Shown: in pieces, positions 15,162-23,475 of the stretch | How positions within the stretch are numbered: position 1 is the first letter of the stretch | How the letters are laid out: every line of letters begins with the position of its first letter | Origin: Streptomyces sp. DH-12 | GTDB lineage: Bacteria > Actinomycetota > Actinomycetes > Streptomycetales > Streptomycetaceae | DNA: 64,000 bases | NCBI RefSeq assembly: GCF_002899455.1 | Contig: NZ_PPFB01000001.1 | Span: 4,873,001-4,937,000, forward strand | Reading direction: 5' to 3' | Program-made: the position numbers and the translations under genes | The notes under the pieces: model-generated | Told to the model about the DNA's origin: nothing | Database searches by the model: none | What the model saw: the letters and a program-made list of their open reading frames with translations, nothing else

Positions 15162-17185
15162 GCCGTCTCCCCTTCCGCCGTTTCCGCGGGCGCGATGACC
15201 GCGAGCACCTGGTCCATGGCGACCGTCGTGCCCGGGGTCACGTCCAGTTCGGTGACCGTGCCGGCGTGCGGGGCGGAGATGACGTGCTCCATCTTCATCG
15301 CCTCCACCACCAGCAGGCTCTGGCCCGCGTCCACCTCGTCGCCGACGGCGACCTTCACCACCGTCACCGTGCCCGGCATCGGCGCGGTCAGCGAGTCGGC
15401 GCCCGCCTGACCCGCCCGGGTGAGGGACGCGGCCACCGGGTCGTGGTCCCGCACCTGCCAGGCGTCGCCGTCCCGGCCCAGCCAGGAGCCGTCCGGCAGG
15501 GCGGCGAAGGTGTGCGCGACACCGTCCAGCACACAGGTGAACCGGTGCCCGTCCAGCGGTCCGGCCGACGCCCGCAGCGGGGTGTCCGCGCCCGGCGGCA
15601 GCAGCTCCGTGCCGCCGTCGGCGGTGGTCCGGACCCGCACGGTCACCGGGTCGTGGCCCGCCACCCGCAGGTGGTGCGCCGTCCAGGCCCGGCCGCCGCC
15701 CATCCGCCAGCCGTCGGCGGCGGCGAACGGGTCCCGCCAGCCGGGGCCCGCGGCGGGCGCGAGGGCGGCCTGGCGCAGCAGCGCGGCCGCCGCGTACACC
15801 TCGGCCGGCACCTCGCCGCCGGCCAGGGAGTCCGCCTCGCGCTCCACCAGCCCGGTGTCCAGCTCGCCGGAGACCACCGCCGGGTGGGCGAGCAGCCGCC
15901 GCAGGAAGCCCGCGTTGGTCTGCACGCCCAGCGTCACCGTCCCCGCGAGCGCCGCCCGCAGCTTGCGCAGCGCGGTCGCCCGGTCGGGGCCGTACGCGAT
16001 GACCTTGGACAGCATCGGGTCGTAGAGGCTGCCGACCTCCGTGCCCTCGGTGAGCCCCGAGTCGGTGCGCACGCCGTCGCCCTGCGGCTCGCGCAGCCGC
16101 AGCACCGTGCCGCCGGAGGGCAGGAAGCCGCGCGCGGGGTCCTCGGCGCACAGGCGTGCCTCGACCGCGTGCCCGGTCAGCCGGACGTCGTCCTGCCCGA
16201 ACGGCAGCCGCTCGCCCGCCGCGACCCGCAGCTGCCACTCCACCAGGTCGAGCCCCGTGATCAGCTCGGTGACCGGGTGCTCCACCTGGAGCCGGGTGTT
16301 CATCTCCATGAAGCAGTACGCCGACGGGTCGTCGCCCGGGACGATGAACTCCACCGTGCCCGCGCCCCGGTAGCCGCAGGAGCGGGCCGCCCGCACGGCC
16401 GCCTCGCCCATCGCCGCCCGCGTCGCCTCGTCGAGGAGCACACTGGGCGCCTCCTCGACGATCTTCTGGTGGCGCCGCTGGAGCGAGCACTCGCGCTCGC
16501 CCAGGTGCACCACGTTCCCGTGGCCGTCGGCCAGCACCTGGATCTCGATGTGCCGGGGCCGGTCGATCCACCGCTCCACCAGCAGGGTGTCGTCGCCGAA
16601 GGAGGCGCGGGCCTCGCGCCGGGCGGCGGCGATCTCGTCCGCCAGCCGTGTCTCGTCCCGCACCAGCCGCATGCCCTTGCCACCGCCGCCCGCCGACGGC
16701 TTCAGCAGCACCGGCATGCCGATCTCCCGGGCCGCGTCCACGAGCTCCGCGTCCGTCAGCCCGCTGCCGCTGGAGCCGGGCACCACCGGCACCCCGGCCG
16801 CCTGCACCGTCTCCTTCGCGCGGATCTTGTCGCCCATCAGGGCGATGGCGTCCGCCGGGGGCCCGATGAAGGCGAGGCCCGCCGCCTCGCAGGCCCGCGC
16901 GAACTCCGCGTTCTCGGCGAGGAAGCCGTACCCCGGGTGCACCGCCTGCGCGCCGGTGCGGGCGGCCGCCTCCAGCAGCCGCTCCGCCGACAGGTAGCTC
17001 TCCGCGGCCGGCGCCGGCCCGATCCGCACCGCCGTGTCGGCCTCCCGGACGTGCCGCGCTCCGGCGTCCGCGTCGGAGTACACCGCCACCGAGCGCACGC
17101 CCAGCGACCGCAGCGTGCGCACGACACGGACAGCGATCTCGCCCCGGTTGGCCACCAGCACCGTGTCGAACATCTGATCAGTCAT
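15158..17185 (-). CDS. Acyl-CoA carboxylase alpha (biotin) subunit, methylcrotonyl type
   Basis: The biotin carboxylase/biotin carrier subunit of a methylcrotonyl- or propionyl-type carboxylase, about 675 residues. Order: biotin carboxylase N domain (VLVANRGEIAVRVVRT), ATP-grasp with the glycine loop KPSAGGGGKGM, BC C domain with the active motif EMNTRLQVEHPVTE, a BT-like linker, and a C-terminal carrier domain whose biotinylated lysine is in VEAMKMEH. The ATG at 17185 has GAGGGG eight bases upstream; a GTG at 17203 would overlap the beta-subunit stop and add six residues. With the beta subunit and HMG-CoA lyase adjacent, 3-methylcrotonyl-CoA is the likely substrate. Confidence 0.93.
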   Translation of the reverse strand: MTDQMFDTVLVANRGEIAVRVVRTLRSLGVRSVAVYSDADAGARHVREADTAVRIGPAPAAESYLSAERLLEAAARTGAQAVHPGYGFLAENAEFARACEAAGLAFIGPPADAIALMGDKIRAKETVQAAGVPVVPGSSGSGLTDAELVDAAREIGMPVLLKPSAGGGGKGMRLVRDETRLADEIAAARREARASFGDDTLLVERWIDRPRHIEIQVLADGHGNVVHLGERECSLQRRHQKIVEEAPSVLLDEATRAAMGEAAVRAARSCGYRGAGTVEFIVPGDDPSAYCFMEMNTRLQVEHPVTELITGLDLVEWQLRVAAGERLPFGQDDVRLTGHAVEARLCAEDPARGFLPSGGTVLRLREPQGDGVRTDSGLTEGTEVGSLYDPMLSKVIAYGPDRATALRKLRAALAGTVTLGVQTNAGFLRRLLAHPAVVSGELDTGLVEREADSLAGGEVPAEVYAAAALLRQAALAPAAGPGWRDPFAAADGWRMGGGRAWTAHHLRVAGHDPVTVRVRTTADGGTELLPPGADTPLRASAGPLDGHRFTCVLDGVAHTFAALPDGSWLGRDGDAWQVRDHDPVAASLTRAGQAGADSLTAPMPGTVTVVKVAVGDEVDAGQSLLVVEAMKMEHVISAPHAGTVTELDVTPGTTVAMDQVLAVIAPAETAEGETA

Positions 17186-17199
17186 CGTCAGGGGTCCCC

Positions 17200-18816
17200 T
17201 CACATCCGGAAGACGCCGAACTGGGGGTCACCCAGGGGCGCGTTGGCGCACGCGGTCAGGGCCAGCCCCAGCACCTGCCGGGTCTCCATCGGGTCGATCA
17301 CGCCGTCGTCCCAGAGGCGGGCCGTCGCGTAGTAGGCGTTCCCCTGCCGCTCGTACTGGGCGCGGACCGGGGCCTTGAAGGCCTCTTCCTCCTCCGCGGG
17401 CCACTCCTCGCCGCGCGCCTCCAACTGGTCCCGCTTGACGGTCGCGAGGACCGAGGCGGCCTGCTCGCCGCCCATCACCGAGATCTTGGCGTTCGGCCAC
17501 ATCCACAGGAAGCGGGGGGAGTAGGCCCGCCCGCACATGGAGTAGTTGCCCGCGCCGTAGGAACCGCCGACCACGACGGTCAGCTTCGGCACGCGCGTGC
17601 AGGCGACCGCCGTGACCATCTTGGCGCCGTGCTTGGCGATGCCGCCCGCCTCGTAGTCCTTGCCGACCATGAAGCCCGAGATGTTCTGCAGGAACACCAG
17701 GGGGATGCCGCGCTGGTCGCACAGCTCGATGAAGTGGGCGCCCTTCTGGGCGGACTCGGCGAACAGGATGCCGTTGTTGGCGACGATCCCCACCGGGTGG
17801 CCGTGGAGGCGCGCGAACCCGGTGACCAGGGTCTGCCCGAACTCCGCCTTGAACTCCGCGAACCGGGAGCCGTCCACGACGCGCGCGATGATCTCGCGGA
17901 CGTCGTAGGGGGTGCGGGAGTCCACCGGCACCGCGCCGTACAGCCCCGCCGGGTCCACCTTGGGCTCGGCGGTCGGCTCCACCCGCCAGGGCAGCTGCCC
18001 GCGCGCGGGGAGCGTGGAGACGATCTGGCGCACGATCCTGAGCGCGTGCGCGTCGTCCTCGGCGAGGTGGTCGGTCACCCCGGACACCCGCGAGTGGACC
18101 TCGCCGCCGCCCAGCTCCTCCGCCGTGACCACCTCACCGGTGGCCGCCTTCACCAGCGGCGGGCCGCCGAGGAAGATCGTGCCCTGGTTGCGCACGATCA
18201 CCGCCTCGTCGCTCATCGCGGGCACGTACGCCCCGCCCGCCGTGCAGGAGCCGAGCACCGCCGCGATCTGCGGGATGCCGGCGCCCGACATCCGGGCCTG
18301 GTTGTAGAAGATGCGGCCGAAGTGGTCCCGGTCCGGAAAGACCTCGTCCTGCATCGGCAGGAACGCCCCGCCGGAGTCCACCAGGTAGACGCAGGGCAGC
18401 CGGTTGTCCAGGGCCACCTCCTGCGCGCGCAGGTGCTTCTTCACGGTCATCGGGTAGTACGTGCCGCCCTTGACCGTGGCGTCGTTGGCGACGATCACGC
18501 ACTCGCGGCCCGCGACCCGGCCGATCCCGGCGATCACCCCGGCCGCCGGGGCCTGCCCGTCGTACATCCCGTCGGCGGCCAGCGGGGCCAGCTCCAGGAA
18601 GGGCGAGCCGGGGTCGAGGAGGGTGTCCACCCGGTCGCGCGGGAGCAGCTTCCCGCGCGCGGTGTGGCGGGCGCGCGCCCGCTCGCCGCCGCCGAGCGCC
18701 GCCGCGGCCAGCTTGCCGCGCAGCTCCTCGACGAGGGCGCGGTGCGCCTCCTCGTTGGCCCGAAAGGCCTCCGACGCGGGATCTGCCGCGCTGTGAAGCT
18801 CCGGTGCCTCATGCAT
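17200..18816 (-). CDS. Acyl-CoA carboxylase beta subunit (carboxyltransferase), methylcrotonyl type
   Basis: The 538-residue carboxyltransferase subunit transfers CO2 from carboxybiotin to the acyl-CoA. Two crotonase-like halves are present: the N-terminal one with YLVDSGGAFLPMQDEVFPD and GSCTAGGAYVPAMSDE, the C-terminal one with NISGFMVGKDYEAGGIAKHG and GGSYGAGNYSMCGRAY. These glycine-rich oxyanion loops and the MCC-like FLPMQDEVFPD block favour 3-methylcrotonyl-CoA over propionyl-CoA. It is the first gene of the leftward operon. Two inverted repeats lie between it and the divergent TetR gene. Confidence 0.94.
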   Translation of the reverse strand: MHEAPELHSAADPASEAFRANEEAHRALVEELRGKLAAAALGGGERARARHTARGKLLPRDRVDTLLDPGSPFLELAPLAADGMYDGQAPAAGVIAGIGRVAGRECVIVANDATVKGGTYYPMTVKKHLRAQEVALDNRLPCVYLVDSGGAFLPMQDEVFPDRDHFGRIFYNQARMSGAGIPQIAAVLGSCTAGGAYVPAMSDEAVIVRNQGTIFLGGPPLVKAATGEVVTAEELGGGEVHSRVSGVTDHLAEDDAHALRIVRQIVSTLPARGQLPWRVEPTAEPKVDPAGLYGAVPVDSRTPYDVREIIARVVDGSRFAEFKAEFGQTLVTGFARLHGHPVGIVANNGILFAESAQKGAHFIELCDQRGIPLVFLQNISGFMVGKDYEAGGIAKHGAKMVTAVACTRVPKLTVVVGGSYGAGNYSMCGRAYSPRFLWMWPNAKISVMGGEQAASVLATVKRDQLEARGEEWPAEEEEAFKAPVRAQYERQGNAYYATARLWDDGVIDPMETRQVLGLALTACANAPLGDPQFGVFRM

Positions 18817-18835
18817 CCTGCGGGTCCCCTCACGT

Positions 18836-18851
18836 GTTAATGAGCGTTAAC
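18836..18851. promoter_or_regulatory. TetR-type operator 1 in the carboxylase/TetR gap
   Basis: GTTAATGAGCGTTAAC is a near-perfect 16-bp inverted repeat just upstream of the leftward carboxylase gene. A matching 16-bp copy lies 29 bp further on. Paired sites between divergent regulator and target are typical for TetR repressors of acyl-CoA catabolism. Confidence 0.7.
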
Positions 18852-18864
18852 GCATTTCCCTCAG

Positions 18865-18880
18865 GTTAACGATCGCTAAC
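18865..18880. promoter_or_regulatory. TetR-type operator 2 in the carboxylase/TetR gap
   Basis: GTTAACGATCGCTAAC shares the GTTAAy-GA-CGyTAAC pattern with the site at 18836. Start-to-start spacing is 29 bp. It lies 23-38 bp upstream of the TetR start, probably overlapping its promoter, so repression of both directions is expected. Confidence 0.7.
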
Positions 18881-18902
18881 CCCCCTGTCTAGAATCGTCC
18901 GT

Positions 18903-19508
18903 ATGGCCACCAGAACCGACGCCCCCACTCGCCGCGAGCAGATCCTCAAGGAGGCCGCGCGGCTCTTCGCCGAGCGTGGCTTCCACGGGGTCGGCGTCGA
19001 CGAGATAGGCGCCGCCGTCGGCATCAGCGGGCCCGGCCTCTACCGGCACTTCCCGGGCAAGGACGCGATGCTCGCGGAGCTGCTGGTCGGCATCAGCGAG
19101 TCGCTGCTGGCCGGTGCGCGGCGGCGGCTCGAAGAGGCGGACGCGGCGGACGGGGCGGCCCCCGGGGCGGTCCTCGACTCGCTGATCGAGGGGCACATCG
19201 ACTTCGCGCTCGACGACCGCCCGCTCATCACCCTGCACGACCGTGAGCTGGACCGCCTCCGGGACGCCGACCGCAAGCTGGTGCGCAGGCTCCAGCGGCG
19301 GTACGTCGAGCTGTGGGTGGACGTGGTGCGCCGCCTCTACCCGGACCTCGCCGAGCCCGCCGCCCGCTCGGCGGTCCACTCGGTCTTCGGCCTCCTCAAC
19401 TCCACCCCCCATCTCACCCGTCCGGGCTCCCTCCCGGACCGCGTGGGCACGGCGGAGCTGCTCCACCGGATGGCGCGGGGGGCGTTCGCGGCGGCGGCGG
19501 ACGCCTGA
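18903..19508 (+). CDS. TetR-family repressor of the leucine/acyl-CoA operon
   Basis: A 201-residue TetR/AcrR regulator. The helix-turn-helix is at about residues 12-55 (REQILKEAARLFAERG, then GAAVGISGPGLYRHFPGK). The C-terminal ligand domain is helical and would bind an acyl-CoA intermediate if it follows its relatives. It is divergent from the carboxylase beta gene, with two matching palindromes between them, which argues for direct local control. The ATG is chosen because the operator pair lies immediately upstream. Confidence 0.9.
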   Translation: MATRTDAPTRREQILKEAARLFAERGFHGVGVDEIGAAVGISGPGLYRHFPGKDAMLAELLVGISESLLAGARRRLEEADAADGAAPGAVLDSLIEGHIDFALDDRPLITLHDRELDRLRDADRKLVRRLQRRYVELWVDVVRRLYPDLAEPAARSAVHSVFGLLNSTPHLTRPGSLPDRVGTAELLHRMARGAFAAAADA

Positions 19509-19603
19509 GCGGCCGCCCGGGCCGCCGCCGGTCTCCGGCCTCCGCCGGAGTGACGAGCGTTACGGGGCGCCCGGTCTGGACGGGCGTGGATACTCGCCGG
19601 TAC

Positions 19604-19618
19604 CTTGCTCTGAGCAAG
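19604..19618. promoter_or_regulatory. Palindrome upstream of acdH
   Basis: CTTGCTC-T-GAGCAAG is a 15-bp perfect palindrome around one base, 37 bp before the acdH start. It runs directly into AAGCGCTTAGAC, giving overlapping half-sites. It resembles operators of TetR-type fatty-acid or CoA-thioester regulators. The cognate protein is not known from this window; the neighbouring TetR operator has a different sequence. Confidence 0.5.
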
Positions 19619-19654
19619 CGCTTAGACATGCCCAGGCTGCGGAGGTGGCGGACA

Positions 19655-20812
19655 GTGCGCCGTACGATTTTCAACGAGGATCACGAGGCGTTCCGGGAGA
19701 CCATCCGCGCCTTCATCGAGGCCGAGGTCGTCCCCGTCTACGACGAGTGGTTCGCGGCGGGACAGGCGCCCCGCGACTTCTACTACAAGCTCGGTGAGCT
19801 CGGCGTCTTCGGCATCAGCGTGCCGGAGGAGTACGGCGGCGCCGGCATGGACACCCACAAGTTCGAGGCCGTCCTCTACGAGGAGACCGCCCGCGCGGGC
19901 GTCCAGTTCGGCGGCTCCGGCGTGCACGTGCTGCTCGCCCTGCCCTACATCAAGATGCTCGGCACCGACGAGCAGAAGAAGCGTTACCTCCCGAAGTTCG
20001 TCACCGGCGAGGAGATGTGGGCCATCGCGATGACCGAGCCGGGCACCGGCTCCGACCTCGCGGGCATGAAGACCACCGCCAAGCTGAGCGAGGACGGCAC
20101 CCACTACGTGCTCAACGGCGCCAAGACCTTCATCACCGGCGGCGTGCACGCCGACAAGGTGATCGTCTGCGCCCGCACCGCGGCCCCCACGGCCGAGGAC
20201 CGCCGCCACGGCATCTCCCTGTTCGTCGTGGACACCAAGTCCGAGGGCTACTCGGTGGGCCGCAAGCTCGACAAGCTCGGCCTGCGCACCTCCGACACCG
20301 CCGAGCTGGCGTTCGTCGACGTCAAGGTCCCCGCCGAGGACCTGCTCGGCGAGGAGAACAAGGGCTTCTCCTACCTCGGCCACAACCTGGCCTCCGAGCG
20401 CTGGGGCATCGCCTACGGCGCCTACGCGCAGGCCAAGGCCGCCGTCCGGTTCGCCAAGCAGTACGTGCAGGAGCGCACCGTCTTCGGCAAGCCGGTCGCC
20501 CACTTCCAGAACACCAAGTTCGAGCTGGCCGCCTGCCAGGCCGAGGTGGACGCCGCCGAGGCCGTCGCCGACCGCGCCACCGAGGCCCTGGACGCCGGCG
20601 AGCTCACCCCCGCCGAGGCCGCCAGCGCCAAGCTGTTCTGCACCGAGGTCGCCCACCGCGTCATCGACCGCTGCCTCCAGCTGCACGGCGGCTACGGCTA
20701 CATGAACGAGTACCCGATCGCCCGCCTGTACGCGGACAACCGGGTCAACCGCATCTACGGCGGCACCAGCGAGATCATGAAGACGATCATCGCCAAGGAC
20801 ATGGGCCTGTAA
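19655..20812 (+). CDS. acdH: Acyl-CoA dehydrogenase AcdH
   Basis: A 385-residue acyl-CoA dehydrogenase. In Streptomyces the gene at this position, acdH, acts in branched-chain amino acid and acyl-CoA oxidation. Start: GTG at 19655 with GGAGG at 19641-19645; the protein begins MRRTIFNEDHEAFRETIR. Motifs: the FAD-site block AIAMTEPGTGSDLAG, NGAKTFITGG, and the C-terminal LQLHGGYGYMNEYPIARLYADNR. At the usual catalytic base position there is G369 (IYGGTSEIMK), so the base must be the glutamate in helix G, as in long-chain and isovaleryl enzymes. The thioesterase gene follows 35 bp on. Confidence 0.93.
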   Translation: MRRTIFNEDHEAFRETIRAFIEAEVVPVYDEWFAAGQAPRDFYYKLGELGVFGISVPEEYGGAGMDTHKFEAVLYEETARAGVQFGGSGVHVLLALPYIKMLGTDEQKKRYLPKFVTGEEMWAIAMTEPGTGSDLAGMKTTAKLSEDGTHYVLNGAKTFITGGVHADKVIVCARTAAPTAEDRRHGISLFVVDTKSEGYSVGRKLDKLGLRTSDTAELAFVDVKVPAEDLLGEENKGFSYLGHNLASERWGIAYGAYAQAKAAVRFAKQYVQERTVFGKPVAHFQNTKFELAACQAEVDAAEAVADRATEALDAGELTPAEAASAKLFCTEVAHRVIDRCLQLHGGYGYMNEYPIARLYADNRVNRIYGGTSEIMKTIIAKDMGL

Positions 20813-20847
20813 GGTCACGGAAATCCCGGCCGCAGACAACTGGTTCC

Positions 20848-21723
20848 ATGAGTCAGGCTCTCCAGGACCTCCTCGATCTGCTCGACCTCGAGCAGATCGA
20901 GGAGGACATCTTCCGCGGCCGGTCCCGCGCCTCCGCCGTCCCCCGCGTCTTCGGCGGGCAGGTGGCGGCGCAGGCCCTGGTCGCCGCGGGGCGCACCGTC
21001 CCCGCGGACCGGCCCCCGCACTCGCTGCACGCGTACTTCCTGCGCACCGGCGACCCGGGCGCGCCGATCGTCTACACCGTCGACCGGATCCGCGACGGCC
21101 GGTCCTTCACCACCCGCCGGGTGGTGGCGGTCCAGCACGGCAAGCCGGTCTTCCACCTCTCCGCGTCCTTCCAGGCGCACGAGGAGGGCCTGGACCACCA
21201 GGCGCCGATGCCGCCCTCCCCGGACCCGGAGACGCTCCCCACCTCCGAGGAACGGCTGCGCGGCTACCCGCACCTGTCGTCGGAGGTCGTGCACCGCTAC
21301 CTCGGCGCCCGCGCGGCCGTCGACCTGCGCCACGTCGACGACCCGCCCTACGGCCGCTTCGGCGAACCGCGCGACCCCCACTCGCAGGTCTGGTTCCGCA
21401 CCAACGGCAAGGTCGAGGGCGACGACCCGCTGCTCCACGTCGTGCTCGCCACGTACGTCTCCGACATGACGCTGCTGGACTCGATCCTGCTCGCCCACGG
21501 GCGCGGCGGCTGGGCGGTCGGCGACGTGGTCGGGGCGTCCCTGGACCACGCGATGTGGTTCCACCGCCCGTTCCGCGCGGACGAGTGGCTGCTGTACGAC
21601 CAGCAGTCCCCGTCGGCCCACGGCGGCCGGGGTCTCGGCCAGGGCCGCATCTACACCCAGGACGGCCGCCTCGCGGTCTCCGTCATCCAGGAGGGCGTGG
21701 TCCGCGTCCCGCGCGAGGACTGA
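20848..21723 (+). CDS. Acyl-CoA thioesterase II (TesB family)
   Basis: A 291-residue double-hotdog thioesterase that hydrolyses acyl-CoA to free acid and CoA. The first hotdog carries RVFGGQVAAQALVAA and HSLHAYFLRTGD. The second carries the family signature SLDHAMWFHRPFRADEWLLYDQQSP and the late GRGLGQGRIYTQDGRLAVSVIQEG. It follows acdH by 35 bp in the same direction and is probably co-transcribed, which suggests a role in keeping CoA free during acyl-CoA oxidation. Confidence 0.92.
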   Translation: MSQALQDLLDLLDLEQIEEDIFRGRSRASAVPRVFGGQVAAQALVAAGRTVPADRPPHSLHAYFLRTGDPGAPIVYTVDRIRDGRSFTTRRVVAVQHGKPVFHLSASFQAHEEGLDHQAPMPPSPDPETLPTSEERLRGYPHLSSEVVHRYLGARAAVDLRHVDDPPYGRFGEPRDPHSQVWFRTNGKVEGDDPLLHVVLATYVSDMTLLDSILLAHGRGGWAVGDVVGASLDHAMWFHRPFRADEWLLYDQQSPSAHGGRGLGQGRIYTQDGRLAVSVIQEGVVRVPRED

Positions 21724-21971
21724 GCCGGCGCCGGCCGCTTCCCGGCTCCCCGGTGCGGGGAAGCGGCGTCCCGCGAGGGCTCGGACGGCCGTCCCGCGTC
21801 CCGGGGGAGCGTTCCAGGCCACGGGAATCCGCGCTGGTCAGCGGCCGTTCCAGCGTTCCGGCGTCCCGTACCGGGCGTCCGGTGTGGCGGGTGGGACGGA
21901 TCACGGCACAAGCTGCGGTCATCCCCGGCGGCCCGCCGGACGACCCACCACGTCACACCCTGGAGAACACC

Positions 21972-22493
21972 GTGCGTTCACGCTTCGCCACCCGCGCCAC
22001 CCGCTTCGCCCTGGCCGCCGTCGCCGCACTCGCCCTCGGCGGGGCCGCGACCGCCACCGCCACCGCCGACAGCGGCGGCTCCACCACCCGGCCCTGCGCG
22101 ACCAGCGACCTGAACTTCAAGGTCACGGCCGAGACGCAGGCGGGCGGCTACTACCTGATCACCGCCAAGGCCAAGCCCGGACTCATCTGCCACCTGGAGG
22201 GCGTCTTCCCCTCCGCCTCCTTCGGCTCCTCCCCCGACACCGAGGTCTCGCCCGCCGAGCACGGCGTCAGCGACGACATCGTCCTCGCCGGCTCCACCGC
22301 CGCCTACGCCGGCATCAGCCCCAAGAGCACCAACGACGACAACGGCATCGAGTTCGACCGGATCCACCTCTCGGTCGCCGGTGACGAGGAGAACTCCGTC
22401 ACGCTGCGCCTCCCCGACACCGCCACGGTCGACCGGCCCATCGCCACCAACTGGCACGCCGACCCCGCCGACGCCGTCCCGTTCCTCGGCTGA
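21972..22493 (+). CDS. Secreted DUF4232-like protein
   Basis: A 173-residue exported protein. A signal peptide with arginines, a leucine/alanine core and an ATATADSG cleavage zone covers about residues 1-33. The mature part begins with the DUF4232-like pattern RPCATSDLNFKV and has two cysteines about 30 residues apart (PCATSD and LICHLEG), likely forming a disulfide. The GTG start has GGAG six bases upstream. The family is abundant in streptomycetes, many of them cell-wall associated, with no settled function. A strong terminator follows. Confidence 0.8.
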   Translation: MRSRFATRATRFALAAVAALALGGAATATATADSGGSTTRPCATSDLNFKVTAETQAGGYYLITAKAKPGLICHLEGVFPSASFGSSPDTEVSPAEHGVSDDIVLAGSTAAYAGISPKSTNDDNGIEFDRIHLSVAGDEENSVTLRLPDTATVDRPIATNWHADPADAVPFLG

Positions 22494-22511
22494 CCCGCGC
22501 GTCCACCGGCC

Positions 22512-22556
22512 GCCCTCGCCGGCCGGGTGTGTCCCCCGCACCCGGCCGGCGAGGGC
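22512..22556. terminator. Bidirectional terminator
   Basis: An 18-bp perfect stem (22512-22529 and 22539-22556) with a 9-base loop stands between the convergent secreted-protein gene and the phosphatase-like gene. It can end transcription in both directions. Confidence 0.8.
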
Positions 22557-22559
22557 GTC

Positions 22560-23351
22560 TCACCGCGCCAGACCGGCCTGCGCCAGCAGATAGGCCGTCA
22601 TCGGGTCGTAGTGGCGGGGGCTGGTCACGTGGTCGTCCAGGGGGACCGTCACCTGGACCGTGCCCTCGGCCTCGGCGAGGAACAGCGCCGGGTCGTTGCA
22701 GTCGGCGTACCCGACGGAGTCCACGCCGTACTGGCCGGCGGCGCCCGCCCAGCCGTGGTCGGCGACCACCAGGTCGGGCAGCGGGCGGCCCTCCCGCTCC
22801 AGCGCCGTCAGGATCGTCTTCATCGGCGCGCCCGAGTGGGTGTGCCACAGCGTCGCCCCGTGCTCCAGCACCGCCACGTCCGCGAACTGCATCACGTAGC
22901 CCTCTTCCGTGGTCAGCCCGTCCGGGATGACCACGATGTCGCAGCCCGCCGCCCGCAGCGCGCCGGCCGTCGCCCGGTGCACGTCCAGCAGACCGCCCGG
23001 GTGACCGGTCGCCAGCAGCACCCGCTGCCGTCCCTCCGCCGCCTTGCGCAACCGCCCGGCCATCCGTTCGAGACCGTCGACCGTCAGCTCCGGGTCGATG
23101 GTGTCCTGCCCGTACCGGTGCTCCGGGTCGTCGTTCACGCCGACCCGCTCGGCCATCACCGCGAGCACGTCCTGCTCGTCGGTCCAGCGCTCGCCGAGCT
23201 CCAGGCCGAGCCAGTAGTGCCGGTCGCCGTTCGCCAGCTTCCGGTAGTGGGAGAGGTTGTTCTCACGCGGTGTGGCGACCTCGCCCGCGATGCGGGTGGC
23301 GACCAGGTGTTCGACGAGTTCGGCGCGACTGGGAGTCCCGGGTATCGGCAT
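22560..23351 (-). CDS. Conserved phosphatase-like protein
   Basis: A 263-residue cytoplasmic protein that I recognise as the actinobacterial family usually labelled phosphatase. Conserved-looking blocks are RENNLSHYRKLANGDRHYWLG, the LLATGHPGGLLDVHRATA loop, LEHGATLWHTHSGAPM and VVADHGWAGAAGQYGVDSVG. The histidine/aspartate-rich loops suggest a metal or phosphate site, but I cannot name a catalytic residue with certainty. It is convergent with the DUF4232-like gene and separated from it by a strong hairpin. Substrate unknown. Confidence 0.75.
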   Translation of the reverse strand: MPIPGTPSRAELVEHLVATRIAGEVATPRENNLSHYRKLANGDRHYWLGLELGERWTDEQDVLAVMAERVGVNDDPEHRYGQDTIDPELTVDGLERMAGRLRKAAEGRQRVLLATGHPGGLLDVHRATAGALRAAGCDIVVIPDGLTTEEGYVMQFADVAVLEHGATLWHTHSGAPMKTILTALEREGRPLPDLVVADHGWAGAAGQYGVDSVGYADCNDPALFLAEAEGTVQVTVPLDDHVTSPRHYDPMTAYLLAQAGLAR

Positions 23352-23475
23352 GCCCCCATTGTGAGGCAGCCGACAGTGGCCGTCCCCGGCGTATCGCGCG
23401 CTGGGACGTGCGTCACGTACTCGGACGACTCCGCAGTGCTGCTCAGGGGGCCGCCCCCCGACGCCGCACAGCCGC

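Noticed and set aside
14214..16571. A 785-residue fusion of carboxylase and HMG-CoA lyase
   Set aside because: Only the last 315 residues are lyase. The rest is another frame of the carboxylase alpha gene, and the true lyase start overlaps the alpha stop as ATGA.
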